DNA of 64,000 bases from Shewanella colwelliana ATCC 39565 (GCF_000518705.1 NZ_KI912480.1:44713-108712), one strand, 5' to 3'; shown: positions 26,913-36,111, numbered from the stretch's first letter. The notes: generated by a model from the sequence alone, not told the origin. Numbers and translations: made by a program.

Positions 26913-27284
26913 AAAAAAGTTCCTTCCAACTTAAATAGCCAGCATTACAAATCAACAACATTTATAATACATAATATTAATTCAGTAATATTTAATAAAA
27001 ATAAAATATAAAAATGTGTCATTATTAAAAAAGTAGAATTCGATGCTACTTTATTTTATGTTCATAAAGAGTGACGCTAAACACATATCAACAAAGTGTA
27101 TTCATCTAATGATTTTCCCATCAATTTCTATCACTAGTATTTATCGGTGTTTATATTTCCAGTTTTACTTTTCCTGCAAACTCTTATATCGTCATCGAAT
27201 GACAGAGTCGTTGTTAAACTTTTATGCTGTATTACTATTAATCTAATTTTGGTCACAATTAGATTAATAGCTCGACAAAAAAAC
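26913..27284. other. AT-rich gap inside the operon with a perfect hairpin
   Basis: A 372-bp AT-rich gap between wzz and the aldolase gene. A perfect 14-bp inverted repeat (27235-27248 and 27257-27270, 8-base loop) starts 15 bp beyond the wzz stop codon. On the minus strand it is not followed by a T-run, so it is not a classical terminator; it may protect the wzz mRNA end or pause polymerase. A plus-strand frame at 27043-27246 has no sign of being a gene. The rest shows nothing recognisable. Confidence 0.6.
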
Positions 27285-28256
27285 TCAATTTTTTTGTTGC
27301 CTTAAAAAGTATCTAATCAACATTACCATGACACCAAACATGCCGCCCAATATGGTTCCCAAAATGAAGATTAGCACTCGTTTGGGCTTGTCCTTTTCTT
27401 CAGTTACCAAAGCAGGATCGATTGTCTTAAATACATATTCATCACGAACTTCGGCAAACATAATCGTTTTCGCTTGCTCTTCAATAAGTTTATAAAGAAT
27501 TGAGCGTATATCCGCGACGTTAGTGAGTGCGATTTGTTTATTTAAAAACTCACTGCTTCGATTTGCTTCGGCAACATCACGCTCTTTCATAACTTTATTA
27601 ATATCTTCAACTAGCCAGTTGACCCATTGTTGAGCGACCGATGGCGACAAATGCTCAACAGCAACCGTCACCATGCCAGTATCTTTTGCTGAGTTTACAC
27701 TCACAATCTTACTGAACTCTTTATAGGCCTCTTGCATTGATGGCTTAGGTTTAAATGGCGCTTCTACTTCGCGTACCCATTTATTGGCTGACACGTCATA
27801 AAGATCTGCATCGTAGATGACGGTATTTTCAGCCATGTTCCATTTTTCTGCCGCCATTAAATCAGGCAGAAGTTGATGTTTTTGAATAAAATCACTGGCG
27901 AACTGACGTGATTTCATCACTTCTATGGCCATTTGGGTTTTATCTACCCCACCGCCACCACCTAAGTTAATGCCAGCCATACTGGCTAAGCCGCCAAATT
28001 GAGAAGCAAGCGCACTTAAGCCTCCGCTTTGTTCTTCACTCGCGGGGGCTAACAGCGCTTCAGACTTATAGATGTTAGGCTGCATGATGGCAAAAACCAC
28101 AGAACCAATAGCGAATAGGGCTGTGATGGCGATGATTAACCATTTACCTTGCCAGATGACCGCGAAGAGCTCACGCAGATCAATTTCGTCGTCGCTCGTT
28201 ATTTGGGGGTTGACGAATTGGGCGTCGGGGTAATTTTGTTGTATTTGTTTGTTCAT
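27285..28256 (-). CDS. wzz: Wzz-type chain length determinant
   Basis: A polysaccharide co-polymerase of 323 residues in the inner membrane that sets chain length. An N-terminal Wzz domain begins with IDLRELFAVIWQGKWLI and a first span (about 34-55). A periplasmic part with a glycine-rich stretch (LGGGGG, near 98) follows, then a second span (about 293-315). There is no C-terminal tyrosine-kinase domain, so this is the Wzz and not the Wzc type. It is separated from the exporter gene by a four-helix-bundle gene and repeats. Confidence 0.9.
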   Translation of the reverse strand: MNKQIQQNYPDAQFVNPQITSDDEIDLRELFAVIWQGKWLIIAITALFAIGSVVFAIMQPNIYKSEALLAPASEEQSGGLSALASQFGGLASMAGINLGGGGGVDKTQMAIEVMKSRQFASDFIQKHQLLPDLMAAEKWNMAENTVIYDADLYDVSANKWVREVEAPFKPKPSMQEAYKEFSKIVSVNSAKDTGMVTVAVEHLSPSVAQQWVNWLVEDINKVMKERDVAEANRSSEFLNKQIALTNVADIRSILYKLIEEQAKTIMFAEVRDEYVFKTIDPALVTEEKDKPKRVLIFILGTILGGMFGVMVMLIRYFLRQQKN

Positions 28257-28276
28257 ATAGTCTTCAGATTCTAGAT

Positions 28277-28314
28277 TCTAGGACGCTTCGCGGCTAGAGC
28301 GCTACGCTGCTATA
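28277..28314. repeat. Left direct-repeat flank of the second four-helix-bundle gene
   Basis: A stretch starting TCTAGGACGCTTCGCGGC and ending in GCTATA. The copy at 28755-28796 begins TCTAGGACGCAACGCGGC and also ends in GCTATA, so the gene between them is bracketed by imperfect direct repeats of about 40 bp. Confidence 0.8.
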
Positions 28315-28355
28315 CAAGCGGAAAGTCAAAGTAGCCAACCGCTAAGTTAAATTAA

Positions 28356-28730
28356 TCAAATTTTGTAATCAGCGTTATCTTCTTTTATCTGTGATTCCTT
28401 ATTTCTAATTAGAGCACCTATGATTTTTGCAATCTCTTTGGCTTCTTTTATCATTTCCATTGAAGATTGTTTACTCAGATAACCGATCTCTATTCCGATA
28501 TATAACTGAGTAACCAACTCCCCTAATGAACCTTTGGCGTAATACAAAAATCGCATTTTCTCTTTAGCTGTTTCTCGCTCCTCGCCCTCAGCTATGTTTG
28601 AAGGTACCGAAAGGCCTGAGCGGGTTATTTGGTCTTTAAAGCCCCAGTTTTGTATTGCTTCTGTCTCTTTATATATTTGACAAGATAAACGTGAGGCTCT
28701 CTTCCATACATCTAGCTTTTCAAATCGCAT
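28356..28730 (-). CDS. Four-helix-bundle protein (IVP/Avd-like), second copy
   Basis: A protein of 124 residues from the ATG at 28730. It is clearly paralogous to the one at 3442-3789: F-E-K-L-D-V-W-K-R at the N-terminus and GFKDQITRSGLSVPSNIAEG (about 30-49), then E-R-E, K-E-K and R-F-L. The two share most of their central 50 residues. It interrupts the wza-wzz order, same strand as the operon, and is bounded by repeats different in sequence from those at the cys locus. Function unknown; no reverse transcriptase or 23S gene is near. Confidence 0.9.
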   Translation of the reverse strand: MRFEKLDVWKRASRLSCQIYKETEAIQNWGFKDQITRSGLSVPSNIAEGEERETAKEKMRFLYYAKGSLGELVTQLYIGIEIGYLSKQSSMEMIKEAKEIAKIIGALIRNKESQIKEDNADYKI

Positions 28731-28754
28731 AATCAATCCTTGATTAAAGCAGAG

Positions 28755-28905
28755 TCTAGGACGCAACGCGGCTAGAGCGGCCTTGGGCTTGCTATATTGC
28801 AGCCAACAGTGCAGCCAAAGATTCTGCTTTTATGATCTAGAAGCGAAGCGCTCTCGCAGTGACGAAGTCACGTCCTAGCTGCGTCTATCTAGCGCTCCGC
28901 GCTAG
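28755..28905. repeat. Right repeat block with direct and inverted copies
   Basis: 28755-28796 is a direct copy of 28277-28314. From 28836 to 28905 there are further related units with the opposite orientation (CTAGCGCTCCGCGCTAGAG), including a small hairpin GTGAC-gaa-GTCAC at about 28860-28872. The block reaches into the stop codon of the exporter gene (TAG at 28902-28904). Confidence 0.65.
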
Positions 28906-31391
28906 AGTCCCGATATAGCGGAGATGGCGACTGCGGTGTTGTAGATGATACCAGTGACCTGTGTCCATAGAGTTAGGCTGTCTTTGTATTCGGTATCAAG
29001 TGGGACGATAACGGTGTCGCCGGGCTCAAGCGGCGTTGTCGAGGTAAACCAAGCTGAAGAGGTTGGCATAACAACAGAACCATCGGCTTTTAAGATATAA
29101 GTACGATCTTCATCGGCTCGTTTTCGTGTGCCACCAGACATAGCAAGATACTGCTCTAAGGTAGTACCAGGCTTGTAGCGGTGAGAACTTGGGTGCTGCA
29201 CTTGCCCCATGACAGACACTACTTGGTTTTGTGCTGGAATATACAAGACATCTTTATCTTCAAGGTCTAAATTTGCTTCTTCAACGCCCAAGTTTAGCGC
29301 GTTTAGGTCAATAACTAATCGTCCCATAACCTTTACATTATCAAGCTCATTAAGCATTAACTGCGCATCGGCATAACCCACTGTAGGCGTATCTTTAGTT
29401 AATGCTTTTGCAGCAATTTCACGACGCAACTCATCAGATAGCTTAGCGAGTTCTTGTTGCTCTTTTTGTTTAACTGAGTCACGAAGGAATACCGCCGACT
29501 TCAATGCTGCATCGTCAGTGTAACCGCCAGCACGTGCGATAACATCTTTTATAGACTCGCCACGTTGGATTGAATATGTACCAGGGAACTTAACCTCACC
29601 TTTAAGGGTTACCCACCTAGTTTCTTGCCAATCGGGTAATGTTCTTACCGTTAAAACATCACGGCTCTGCAATACCAAGTTTGAGGAAGTATCATTTTGC
29701 ATAACGCGGTCTAAGCTTAATTGAACGTGCTCAATCGTCACGCCTTTTTTGTCATCTATATTTTGGCGAGTCAACTCGGCGGCTAGAGTATAAGCGCCCT
29801 CTTGCAAACCACCCGCGGCTATCAGTAGCTCTTTTACATTCGCATTTACAGAAAGCGGGTATTTGCCTGGAAACCTAACATTTCCGTTAATATCGACTAA
29901 CTTTGCTGCAGTACCAAAGCGACTTTGTGTCTTTAACTTCTCAATGACTGGCCCTAATAGGGTTTGACGATCTGCGTAATCAAACACTAAAACCGTATCT
30001 CTAGGCTTTAATAGAAGATTATCGGTTGAACTAGGATCGCTGATTGCTTTCCCCAATGAGAATTGGTAGACCTCGATATCGCCTCGCTGATTCAGCTCTC
30101 TCACTAATAAAGCGTAATCTAAGTCTGCCGCTATAGTTAAATTACCCCAAACTGAAGGTAATAAGTCAGCTACTCTGGCCTTGTGAGTATATTGATATTT
30201 ACCTGGTCTAATAACAGCTCCTGCTAGGGTTACTGCATTATCAACCCTTGTTGATGCTGATTTAACATTAAGTAAGTCGCCATTCTTCGCCTTTGTCTGT
30301 AAGCCGCGCTTTTCTGTTAAATCCACATTAATAACGGTCTTTACAGCTTTGTCATTGTAACGCTCGACAACACTGGCTTTAGGGTAAGCACCTGGGTTTA
30401 GCCCACTCGCCATAGCGATGACGTCAGCCATCGTCTCATTGGATTTGAGTTCATATATTGCAGGACGCTTAACTTCACCAAAGACACTGATTGTGGCGCC
30501 TGTAGTAGGAATAAAAACAACATCACCAGACTGTAAACGACGGTCGCTAGAGGCATCGCCCCTAAGCAGCAGGTCATAGACATCAAATGTAGCAACAGTT
30601 TTACCTGCTCTTTTTAGCTGAATGTTTCTTAACGAGCCAATTTCATTTACACCGCCAGAAACAAACAGGGCTTGAGTGATAGTAGATAAACTTGAAACAG
30701 TATAGGAACCAGGTTGGTATGCGTCACCAGCTACAAAAATACGAATAGAGCGGAGTTCACCCATGGTTATGTTGGCGCTTTGGCCAATCATCGACAATTC
30801 AATTTTTTCAGTCAAAAAAGATCGGACATCAGAAAATGACATACCCACTAACGAGATTGGGCCAACATTAGGAAACTGTATTGTCCCATCTCTACCAATC
30901 GTCAACGTATAGCTTTCACTTTCTTTGCCATATAAGTCGATGTTTAAGGTATCACCCGGACCAACCATATACTCTGATGGAACAGGTACATCTGACACAG
31001 GAGCGAACGTTGTTGGGCTTCCCGCAAAAAGATCATAGCCGAATCGCTTTAATTCGCTGATTTTTTTCTCTTCTAATGATTCGACTTTTGCCTCGGACTT
31101 AGTTGATTGAACGACTTCATCATCTTCTGACTGATCAACAACCTTATTTTCAATCTTTCGCGGCGTCACAACTTCGGGGTTTTCTAAAGGCGCACTATTC
31201 TGTCCCAATCCAGTCGATATCATTGAAGGATCGACACCATACTGTCGCGCCAAGCGCTCTTGTTCTGATTTAGGCAACTGTTTAAATTGCTCAATCATCT
31301 GAGGCGATGGAGTAATAGCTTGCGCTTGTGTCCCCATCAAAAACAGGGCTGCAACTGCCGTTATTATGACTTTTTTGGTTTGTTGTAACAC
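28902..31391 (-). CDS. Wza/WbfF-like SLBB-domain polysaccharide export protein
   Basis: An 829-residue outer-membrane export protein. A Sec signal ends about residue 25 (MGTQAQA, then ITPSP). A Poly_export domain (VPSEYMVGPGDTLNIDLYGK, about 135-155) is followed by several SLBB units (GSYTVSSLST, FGEVKRPAIYEL, GKYPLSVNANV, KFPGTYSIQRG, VQHPSSHRYKPG). It is more than twice as long as E. coli Wza (about 379) and lacks a lipobox cysteine, like the long WbfF type of vibrios. The start is GTG at 31391 with GGAG upstream. First structural gene of the operon, about 220 bp downstream of the ops element. Confidence 0.92.
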   Translation of the reverse strand: MLQQTKKVIITAVAALFLMGTQAQAITPSPQMIEQFKQLPKSEQERLARQYGVDPSMISTGLGQNSAPLENPEVVTPRKIENKVVDQSEDDEVVQSTKSEAKVESLEEKKISELKRFGYDLFAGSPTTFAPVSDVPVPSEYMVGPGDTLNIDLYGKESESYTLTIGRDGTIQFPNVGPISLVGMSFSDVRSFLTEKIELSMIGQSANITMGELRSIRIFVAGDAYQPGSYTVSSLSTITQALFVSGGVNEIGSLRNIQLKRAGKTVATFDVYDLLLRGDASSDRRLQSGDVVFIPTTGATISVFGEVKRPAIYELKSNETMADVIAMASGLNPGAYPKASVVERYNDKAVKTVINVDLTEKRGLQTKAKNGDLLNVKSASTRVDNAVTLAGAVIRPGKYQYTHKARVADLLPSVWGNLTIAADLDYALLVRELNQRGDIEVYQFSLGKAISDPSSTDNLLLKPRDTVLVFDYADRQTLLGPVIEKLKTQSRFGTAAKLVDINGNVRFPGKYPLSVNANVKELLIAAGGLQEGAYTLAAELTRQNIDDKKGVTIEHVQLSLDRVMQNDTSSNLVLQSRDVLTVRTLPDWQETRWVTLKGEVKFPGTYSIQRGESIKDVIARAGGYTDDAALKSAVFLRDSVKQKEQQELAKLSDELRREIAAKALTKDTPTVGYADAQLMLNELDNVKVMGRLVIDLNALNLGVEEANLDLEDKDVLYIPAQNQVVSVMGQVQHPSSHRYKPGTTLEQYLAMSGGTRKRADEDRTYILKADGSVVMPTSSAWFTSTTPLEPGDTVIVPLDTEYKDSLTLWTQVTGIIYNTAVAISAISGL

Positions 31392-31610
31392 CGGTTATCT
31401 CCGTTGAAAAATTAAACTAACAGCTGGGATTAACGCTTCGCTTACTAAATACGGAGCGCTGGTAAATTCATCGACTGAACATCACTCTTACGGTAAAACC
31501 ACAGCAGGAATAAAAGAGGCTTCTTCAGCTTGACCTCTAGCAGGATGTAGTCCCTCTTAGCAAAGAGCTGGCAAACGGCCTTGAACCGAGCGGTTTTATC
31601 ACCCTTTAGA

Positions 31611-31622
31611 CACGCTACCGCC
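31611..31622 (-). promoter_or_regulatory. ops element (RfaH recruitment site)
   Basis: The minus strand reads GGCGGTAGCGTG, a full match to the E. coli ops core GGCGGTAGC plus its GTG extension. It lies 220 bp before the exporter start codon and on the transcribed strand of the operon. The complete 39-bp JUMPstart sequence upstream is not conserved. Confidence 0.92.
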
Positions 31623-31684
31623 CATAGGTTGCGGCTCCTAAATTGCCCTTCGCGATGCGAAAATTCTAATTTTAAACTTCTGAA

Positions 31685-31733
31685 AAAACTTAACTCAGTG
31701 CTCAGAACTAGCGGAGAACTGAGTTAAGTCTTT
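31685..31733. terminator. Bidirectional terminator-like hairpin upstream of ops
   Basis: A 12-bp perfect stem (31688-31699 with 31718-31729, 18-base loop). On the minus strand it is followed by TTTTTT, on the plus strand by a short T-run after C. It lies about 65 bp upstream of ops in the direction of operon transcription. It could end the rfaH transcript, or lie in the operon leader. Confidence 0.75.
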
Positions 31734-32202
31734 TAGGCAAACCGTATATGCGAACCTTTGCATTATGTCATGCGCAAAATAGCAGCGGCACATTGTAATG
31801 GAAGTAAATTACAAATACTGCTCATTTATGCACCATTCAAACGCAAAACACCATTGAGTAAACTTTTGGTGACATTTGCCACATAATCACATGGTTTACT
31901 TTACTAGCAGTAACACTCAAGTTATTCACCACCCCATCAAACTGAACACGAAAAATTAACAAATTATCAAAAATAACAATAATATAGAGCAAATATTCAT
32001 CAAATTACTCAAATAGTAAATATCAGTAAATCAACATTTAGAGAACGCTTGTTCTCTATAGAAAATGATGCACTATGGCAAATATCTTACAAAGCCTTAC
32101 GTCTTTGACTTACGACTATGTATTACGACTGACTCACTTTCTATGCAACTTAGTCGCTTAAGCTCAACCGCTTAAGATCAGTAAGCAGCCCCACTCACAA
32201 CA
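31734..32202. other. AT-rich non-coding region between rfaH and the polysaccharide leader
   Basis: About 470 bp, very AT-rich from 31930 to 32040, with a small inverted repeat AGAGAAC-gctt-GTTCTCT at 32040-32057. No gene seen. If the operon promoter lies here the hairpin at 31685-31733 would be in its leader. Confidence 0.45.
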
Positions 32203-32748
32203 TTATTTAATTTCTGTGTCTTGAATTGATTTAATGCTACTTCTTGGTACTGAGACTCGTTTTTGCTGCCCCATAATTTCAAACAAAATATGGCAACGTT
32301 TATCACCGCTTGATTCTTCGAAAATGCCTTCTAAGTCGGTAAAGGGCCCCTCTATAAATTTCACTTTACCACCTTTTGTGATCGCTTCGATTTCTTGAGC
32401 ATCAACGAACTCATCTGCGGAAAGCTTCAAGTTGAGCAGCATTTTATGTTCACGCATTTTAATTGCATGAATAATGCTGTCATCAATGGCCGTCATCTCT
32501 TCTTTACAGCCAATAATGCGCGAGACGCCACGAGTTGAATGAATACGACTGACACTGGTTTCTAAGGGATCAAAATAGATAAAAAGATAACAAGGGAACA
32601 GAGGATTACGCTTAACGGTCGTTTTACCGCCCTTGGTAATTTGTTCTGGTAGCGTTGGAAGATAGGTTTCTATCTGTTGAAGTGCAAGATTTTGCTGAGC
32701 CCGAGCTTCACCACGGGGTTTGCAATATAAAAGATACCAAGACTTCAT
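32203..32748 (-). CDS. rfaH: Transcription antiterminator RfaH
   Basis: RfaH is a NusG paralogue that joins RNA polymerase at ops sites and lets it read long polysaccharide operons. The 181-residue protein has the NGN start SWYLLYCKPRGEARAQQNL (3-21), YLPTLPEQ, PLFPCYLFIYFD and RGVSRIIGCKEE, followed by a KOW-type domain (KGGKVKFIEGPFTDLEGIF). Ribosome site AAGGAAG precedes the ATG. In E. coli rfaH is unlinked to its targets; here it directly precedes an operon with an ops element, so it probably acts locally, perhaps as a dedicated copy. Confidence 0.93.
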   Translation of the reverse strand: MKSWYLLYCKPRGEARAQQNLALQQIETYLPTLPEQITKGGKTTVKRNPLFPCYLFIYFDPLETSVSRIHSTRGVSRIIGCKEEMTAIDDSIIHAIKMREHKMLLNLKLSADEFVDAQEIEAITKGGKVKFIEGPFTDLEGIFEESSGDKRCHILFEIMGQQKRVSVPRSSIKSIQDTEIK

Positions 32749-33308
32749 AACTTCCTTTAGCGCCTAGTGTTAATCGTTAATAATTAGTAGGAACCACACG
32801 GCCTTACAATCACTATTAAAGTGAAGATTGCAAGACGCTATGATTAACACGTAATGCAATGATAACGAGATAATACAAGTGACATCCTAATCACGGCCGA
32901 AATCATAGCAAATACTCTAACGAAATGAAAACACCTATTTGCACTTTTTTATATGATATGACCACTGCACTATTTATTGCGACAAAGCTAGCTAAATGCC
33001 AGATAATCTGCGGTGAATGTCACGTCTACCAGTGCTCAATTCCTCACCACTTAGCCCAATCAAATTGACTTTTGACTGTTTAAAAGGGTATATAAGATGG
33101 GTTTCAAACAAAATTACACCCTAAATATTAAAATATAACAAAAATCTACAACAGTTAGGCAACCTAAAAGACTGGATCTTCAAACAAGATCAATCAGTTA
33201 TTAATGATTACCTAATTCTTGATAAGATATTGATAATATTCGCAACAACAATTTTTCTACATATTTTTTGTTATGTAGGCAATCACAAGCTGAAGGTGGA
33301 AGACTTAC
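32749..33308. other. Divergent intergenic region between rfaH and the POT gene
   Basis: A 560-bp AT-rich region that must hold the leftward rfaH and rightward transporter promoters. No open frame, tRNA or clear operator was recognised. Confidence 0.45.
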
Positions 33309-34778
33309 ATGAGCGTAGCAAAACCTCAAGGTACGATGCTCGGGCATCCTAAGGGACTTTTCCTGCTGTTTACAACAGAGTTATGGGAACGTTTCAGTTA
33401 CTATGCAATGCGCGCCATTTTGGTGCTGTATTTGGTTGATAGAGTTCAAACAGACGGCGGCCATGGCATGGGTTGGACCCAAGCTGATGCCCTTTCTCTT
33501 TATGGTACATTTACTGGTTTAGTTTATTTAACTCCTCTTATCGGTGGTTGGTTAGCCGATACCTATTTAGGACAACGTAAAGCCATTATCATTGGTGGTG
33601 CCTTGATGGCAGCGGGTCAATTCATTCTTGGTACACCACATGCGTGGGTACAAGGAATGGAAACCGAAGTGTTTTATATCGGTCTCGGTGTGCTTATTCT
33701 TGGTAATGGTCTATTCAAGCCAAATATCTCTACCATGGTTGGTGATCTTTATGAAGAAGGCGACCACCGCCGCGATGGTGCATTCACCATCTTCTATATG
33801 GGTATCAACGTCGGTGCATTCCTCTCGGGTATCATTGTTGGGTCGGTAGTCGCTTATTTCGATGGCAACTTCCAAGCAGGCTTTATCTGTGCCGGTATTG
33901 GTATGGTGTTATCGTTAATCATCCAGTTTGTTTTTGCACAAAAGTTGCTTGGTGATATCGGTCGTACCCCTGCTGCTCAACTTGAAAAAGAGAAAGCTGA
34001 AGCCGCTGGTGAAGTTCGTAAAGAACCACTGACAAAAGTTGAGCGTGATCGCATTAAAGTGATCATGATAATGGGTCTTTTCACCATCATCTTCTGGGCT
34101 GGTTTTGAACAAGCCGGTGGCTTGATGAACCTATTCACTAACGACTTTACTGACCGTTCAATCGGTTCGTGGGAAGTACCAACAACTTGGTTCCAGTCAT
34201 TGAACGCGATGTTCATTGTGATTTTTGCGCCAGTCGTTGCTTCTATTTGGATACGCTTAGGCAAAAACGAACCTAACTCACCAGTTAAGTTTGCTTTAGG
34301 TCTTGTGCTACTAGGTATCGGTTTCCTATTTATGATTGGTGCCGTACTTGAAATGGGTGGCGATGCTAGCGCTAAATCAAGCATGTGGTGGTTAGTCGGT
34401 GCATACTTCTTCCATACTATGGGTGAACTATGTCTATCGCCTATCGGTCTTTCAATGGTAACTAAGTTGGCTCCACTGCGTATTGCATCATTAATGATGG
34501 GTGCATGGTTCCTGTTTGTTGCGGCTGCTAACAAGATTGGTGGTATCGTTGGTTCATTCATTGGACACGGCGGCGCGAAAGAAGAGCAACTTGCTAATGC
34601 TATGTCTATCTTTGCTGGTATCGCTATCACTGCTGCGCTGTCAGGTATTCTGCTCTACTTTATCTCTGATAAATTAGTCGATTGGATGCATGGCGCAGAA
34701 GATGGCCACCACACTGAAGAGCAAGCACTAGAAGAAGAGATCGCTGTTACTGCTGAGCATGAAGCAATCAAAAGATAA
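33309..34778 (+). CDS. POT-family proton-dependent di/tripeptide transporter
   Basis: A 489-residue inner-membrane symporter of the POT/PTR family. The E-x-x-E-R-F-x-Y-Y signature is present (ELWERFSYYAMRAIL, about 28-42), as is the PTR2 motif FTIFYMGINVGAFLSG. A GELCLSPIGLSMVTKLAP segment lies near residue 375. About 12-14 spans; length normal for DtpA-like members. The ribosome site AAGGTGGAAG precedes the ATG. Transcribed alone, followed by a bidirectional terminator. It imports peptides with protons. Confidence 0.93.
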   Translation: MSVAKPQGTMLGHPKGLFLLFTTELWERFSYYAMRAILVLYLVDRVQTDGGHGMGWTQADALSLYGTFTGLVYLTPLIGGWLADTYLGQRKAIIIGGALMAAGQFILGTPHAWVQGMETEVFYIGLGVLILGNGLFKPNISTMVGDLYEEGDHRRDGAFTIFYMGINVGAFLSGIIVGSVVAYFDGNFQAGFICAGIGMVLSLIIQFVFAQKLLGDIGRTPAAQLEKEKAEAAGEVRKEPLTKVERDRIKVIMIMGLFTIIFWAGFEQAGGLMNLFTNDFTDRSIGSWEVPTTWFQSLNAMFIVIFAPVVASIWIRLGKNEPNSPVKFALGLVLLGIGFLFMIGAVLEMGGDASAKSSMWWLVGAYFFHTMGELCLSPIGLSMVTKLAPLRIASLMMGAWFLFVAAANKIGGIVGSFIGHGGAKEEQLANAMSIFAGIAITAALSGILLYFISDKLVDWMHGAEDGHHTEEQALEEEIAVTAEHEAIKR

Positions 34779-34813
34779 GTTCTAGGTTTTGACTCTTAAG
34801 CAATCCTAAAATG

Positions 34814-34848
34814 AAAAACGCCTCGCTATTACTCGCGAGGCGTTTTTT
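34814..34848. terminator. Bidirectional intrinsic terminator
   Basis: A 13-bp stem AAAAACGCCTCGC / GCGAGGCGTTTTT with 8-base loop and T-runs on both sides. It lies between the convergent POT transporter and RssB-like genes. Confidence 0.95.
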
Positions 34849-34893
34849 GTTTATGCAAGAGAGTATCGTTAGCGCGCATCTCTAGCCTTGCGA

Positions 34894-35997
34894 CTAGAAA
34901 CTCATCTGAACATAGCCGCCAGGTGCGGTGGTCGTGTGGTAGGTTAGTCCTAGAAATTGATCATCTAGCAGCATCTGTTTATGCTCAGCGATGCTAGAAA
35001 CAATACACAAGCTCTCTCCTGGCATTAAGTTTCTAAACTGCGTAGAAGGTTGCCCCCACTCTAAAATCCCCAACTGAAGCGAATCTGGCAGCGCTAATGG
35101 CATTAAGCCTTCATCGTTGCGGATGTAACATCGTAATCCCTTACCAGCTTGTGCAATTGAGGCACGATAATGACTTAGCTCTACCACCGAATAGATAATA
35201 TCGACGTAGATATCCAAGCCGGACTTGTTCATCCGCTCATTAAGGTAGCTGAGCATATTAAACGGTTCGATTACCGTTTGAGTACTGCCATTACGGAATA
35301 GCTTTAACTTTTGATTGACGAAGCTTTTTAATAGCACGCTGGCAAATGCTGCACGATTATCTTGCGGATGAAAGTGCGCCATATACATGATTAAGTATTG
35401 ATCACCAACGTTGGCGCTATCAATAAAATAGGCACTCACTTCATCTGACTTGAATAAGCTGTAATCAATTTTTGCTTTGGGATAGTCGATTTCAGATGGT
35501 GGGAATAACTGCTGTTGAACACTTTTTGCCGCCTGAGCATTTTGCTCTAACAAGCTTAGGTGCTCTTCAAGCTCTTGATAGGAAAGCTCTTCAAGATGGT
35601 CAATTTTCACATCTTGTTCTAGTGAGCCACTAAGGTTTTGTAGAATTGCATTTTCGATGATGCACAGATCACTGACGGGTTTGACGAGATAGTCGACGGC
35701 GCCTACTCGCAAGGCCTCTACCACATCCGCCATCACTTGGTTTCCAGAGATAACTATCGCTACCGTATTAGGTTTACGTTTAATCATCTGCTTTAGCATG
35801 TCGAGTCCACCTAAGATAGGCATACTTAAATCTGCTAACACAACGTCAAAATCACTCTGGCTAAAACGCTCTAAACCTTGCTGACCATCATCGGCTTCGA
35901 CAACCTGGGCGCCACGGTTAGATAAAAAAGCCGCAACGATACTACGAAAAACGGGGTCGTCTTCTACTAACAAAATACTGAGGTCTTTTAATGCCAT
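34894..35997 (-). CDS. rssB: RssB-like response regulator with degenerate PP2C domain
   Basis: A 367-residue regulator. The receiver domain (about 1-120) has acidic pocket residues in LVEDDP, the phospho-acceptor in VVLADLSMP (Asp56) and the Lys in LVKPVSDL. The C-terminal part is related to PP2C/SpoIIE phosphatases, but metal-binding aspartates are missing: the GDxxD site reads G-D-Q-Y-L and the D-V-S-G-H-G motif is lost. E. coli RssB, the adaptor that delivers RpoS to ClpXP, has the same layout and similar receiver sequence (VEDxxVFRS, ADxxxALRxG). A role in RpoS turnover is inferred. Ribosome site AAGGATG. Confidence 0.7.
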   Translation of the reverse strand: MALKDLSILLVEDDPVFRSIVAAFLSNRGAQVVEADDGQQGLERFSQSDFDVVLADLSMPILGGLDMLKQMIKRKPNTVAIVISGNQVMADVVEALRVGAVDYLVKPVSDLCIIENAILQNLSGSLEQDVKIDHLEELSYQELEEHLSLLEQNAQAAKSVQQQLFPPSEIDYPKAKIDYSLFKSDEVSAYFIDSANVGDQYLIMYMAHFHPQDNRAAFASVLLKSFVNQKLKLFRNGSTQTVIEPFNMLSYLNERMNKSGLDIYVDIIYSVVELSHYRASIAQAGKGLRCYIRNDEGLMPLALPDSLQLGILEWGQPSTQFRNLMPGESLCIVSSIAEHKQMLLDDQFLGLTYHTTTAPGGYVQMSF

Positions 35998-36111
35998 GTA
36001 ACATCCTTATGGCTTAAGTTTACGTCAACAACCTGAGTTAGCAATTCCCTCTCCCTCACCGACACTGCGACAGCGTCGGTTTCCTAATCTATATCGCTAG
36101 GTCATTTGAAG

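Noticed and set aside
27043..27246. Plus-strand 67-residue frame in the gap behind wzz
   Set aside because: Antisense to the operon, no ribosome site, and composition explained by AT-rich DNA.
31696..31703. CAGTGCTC on the plus strand as the 5' part of a JUMPstart
   Set aside because: Wrong strand relative to the ops element and inside a hairpin loop; taken as chance.
33977..34630. Long minus-strand open frame opposite the POT transporter
   Set aside because: Shadow of a well supported membrane protein; composition is not protein-like.
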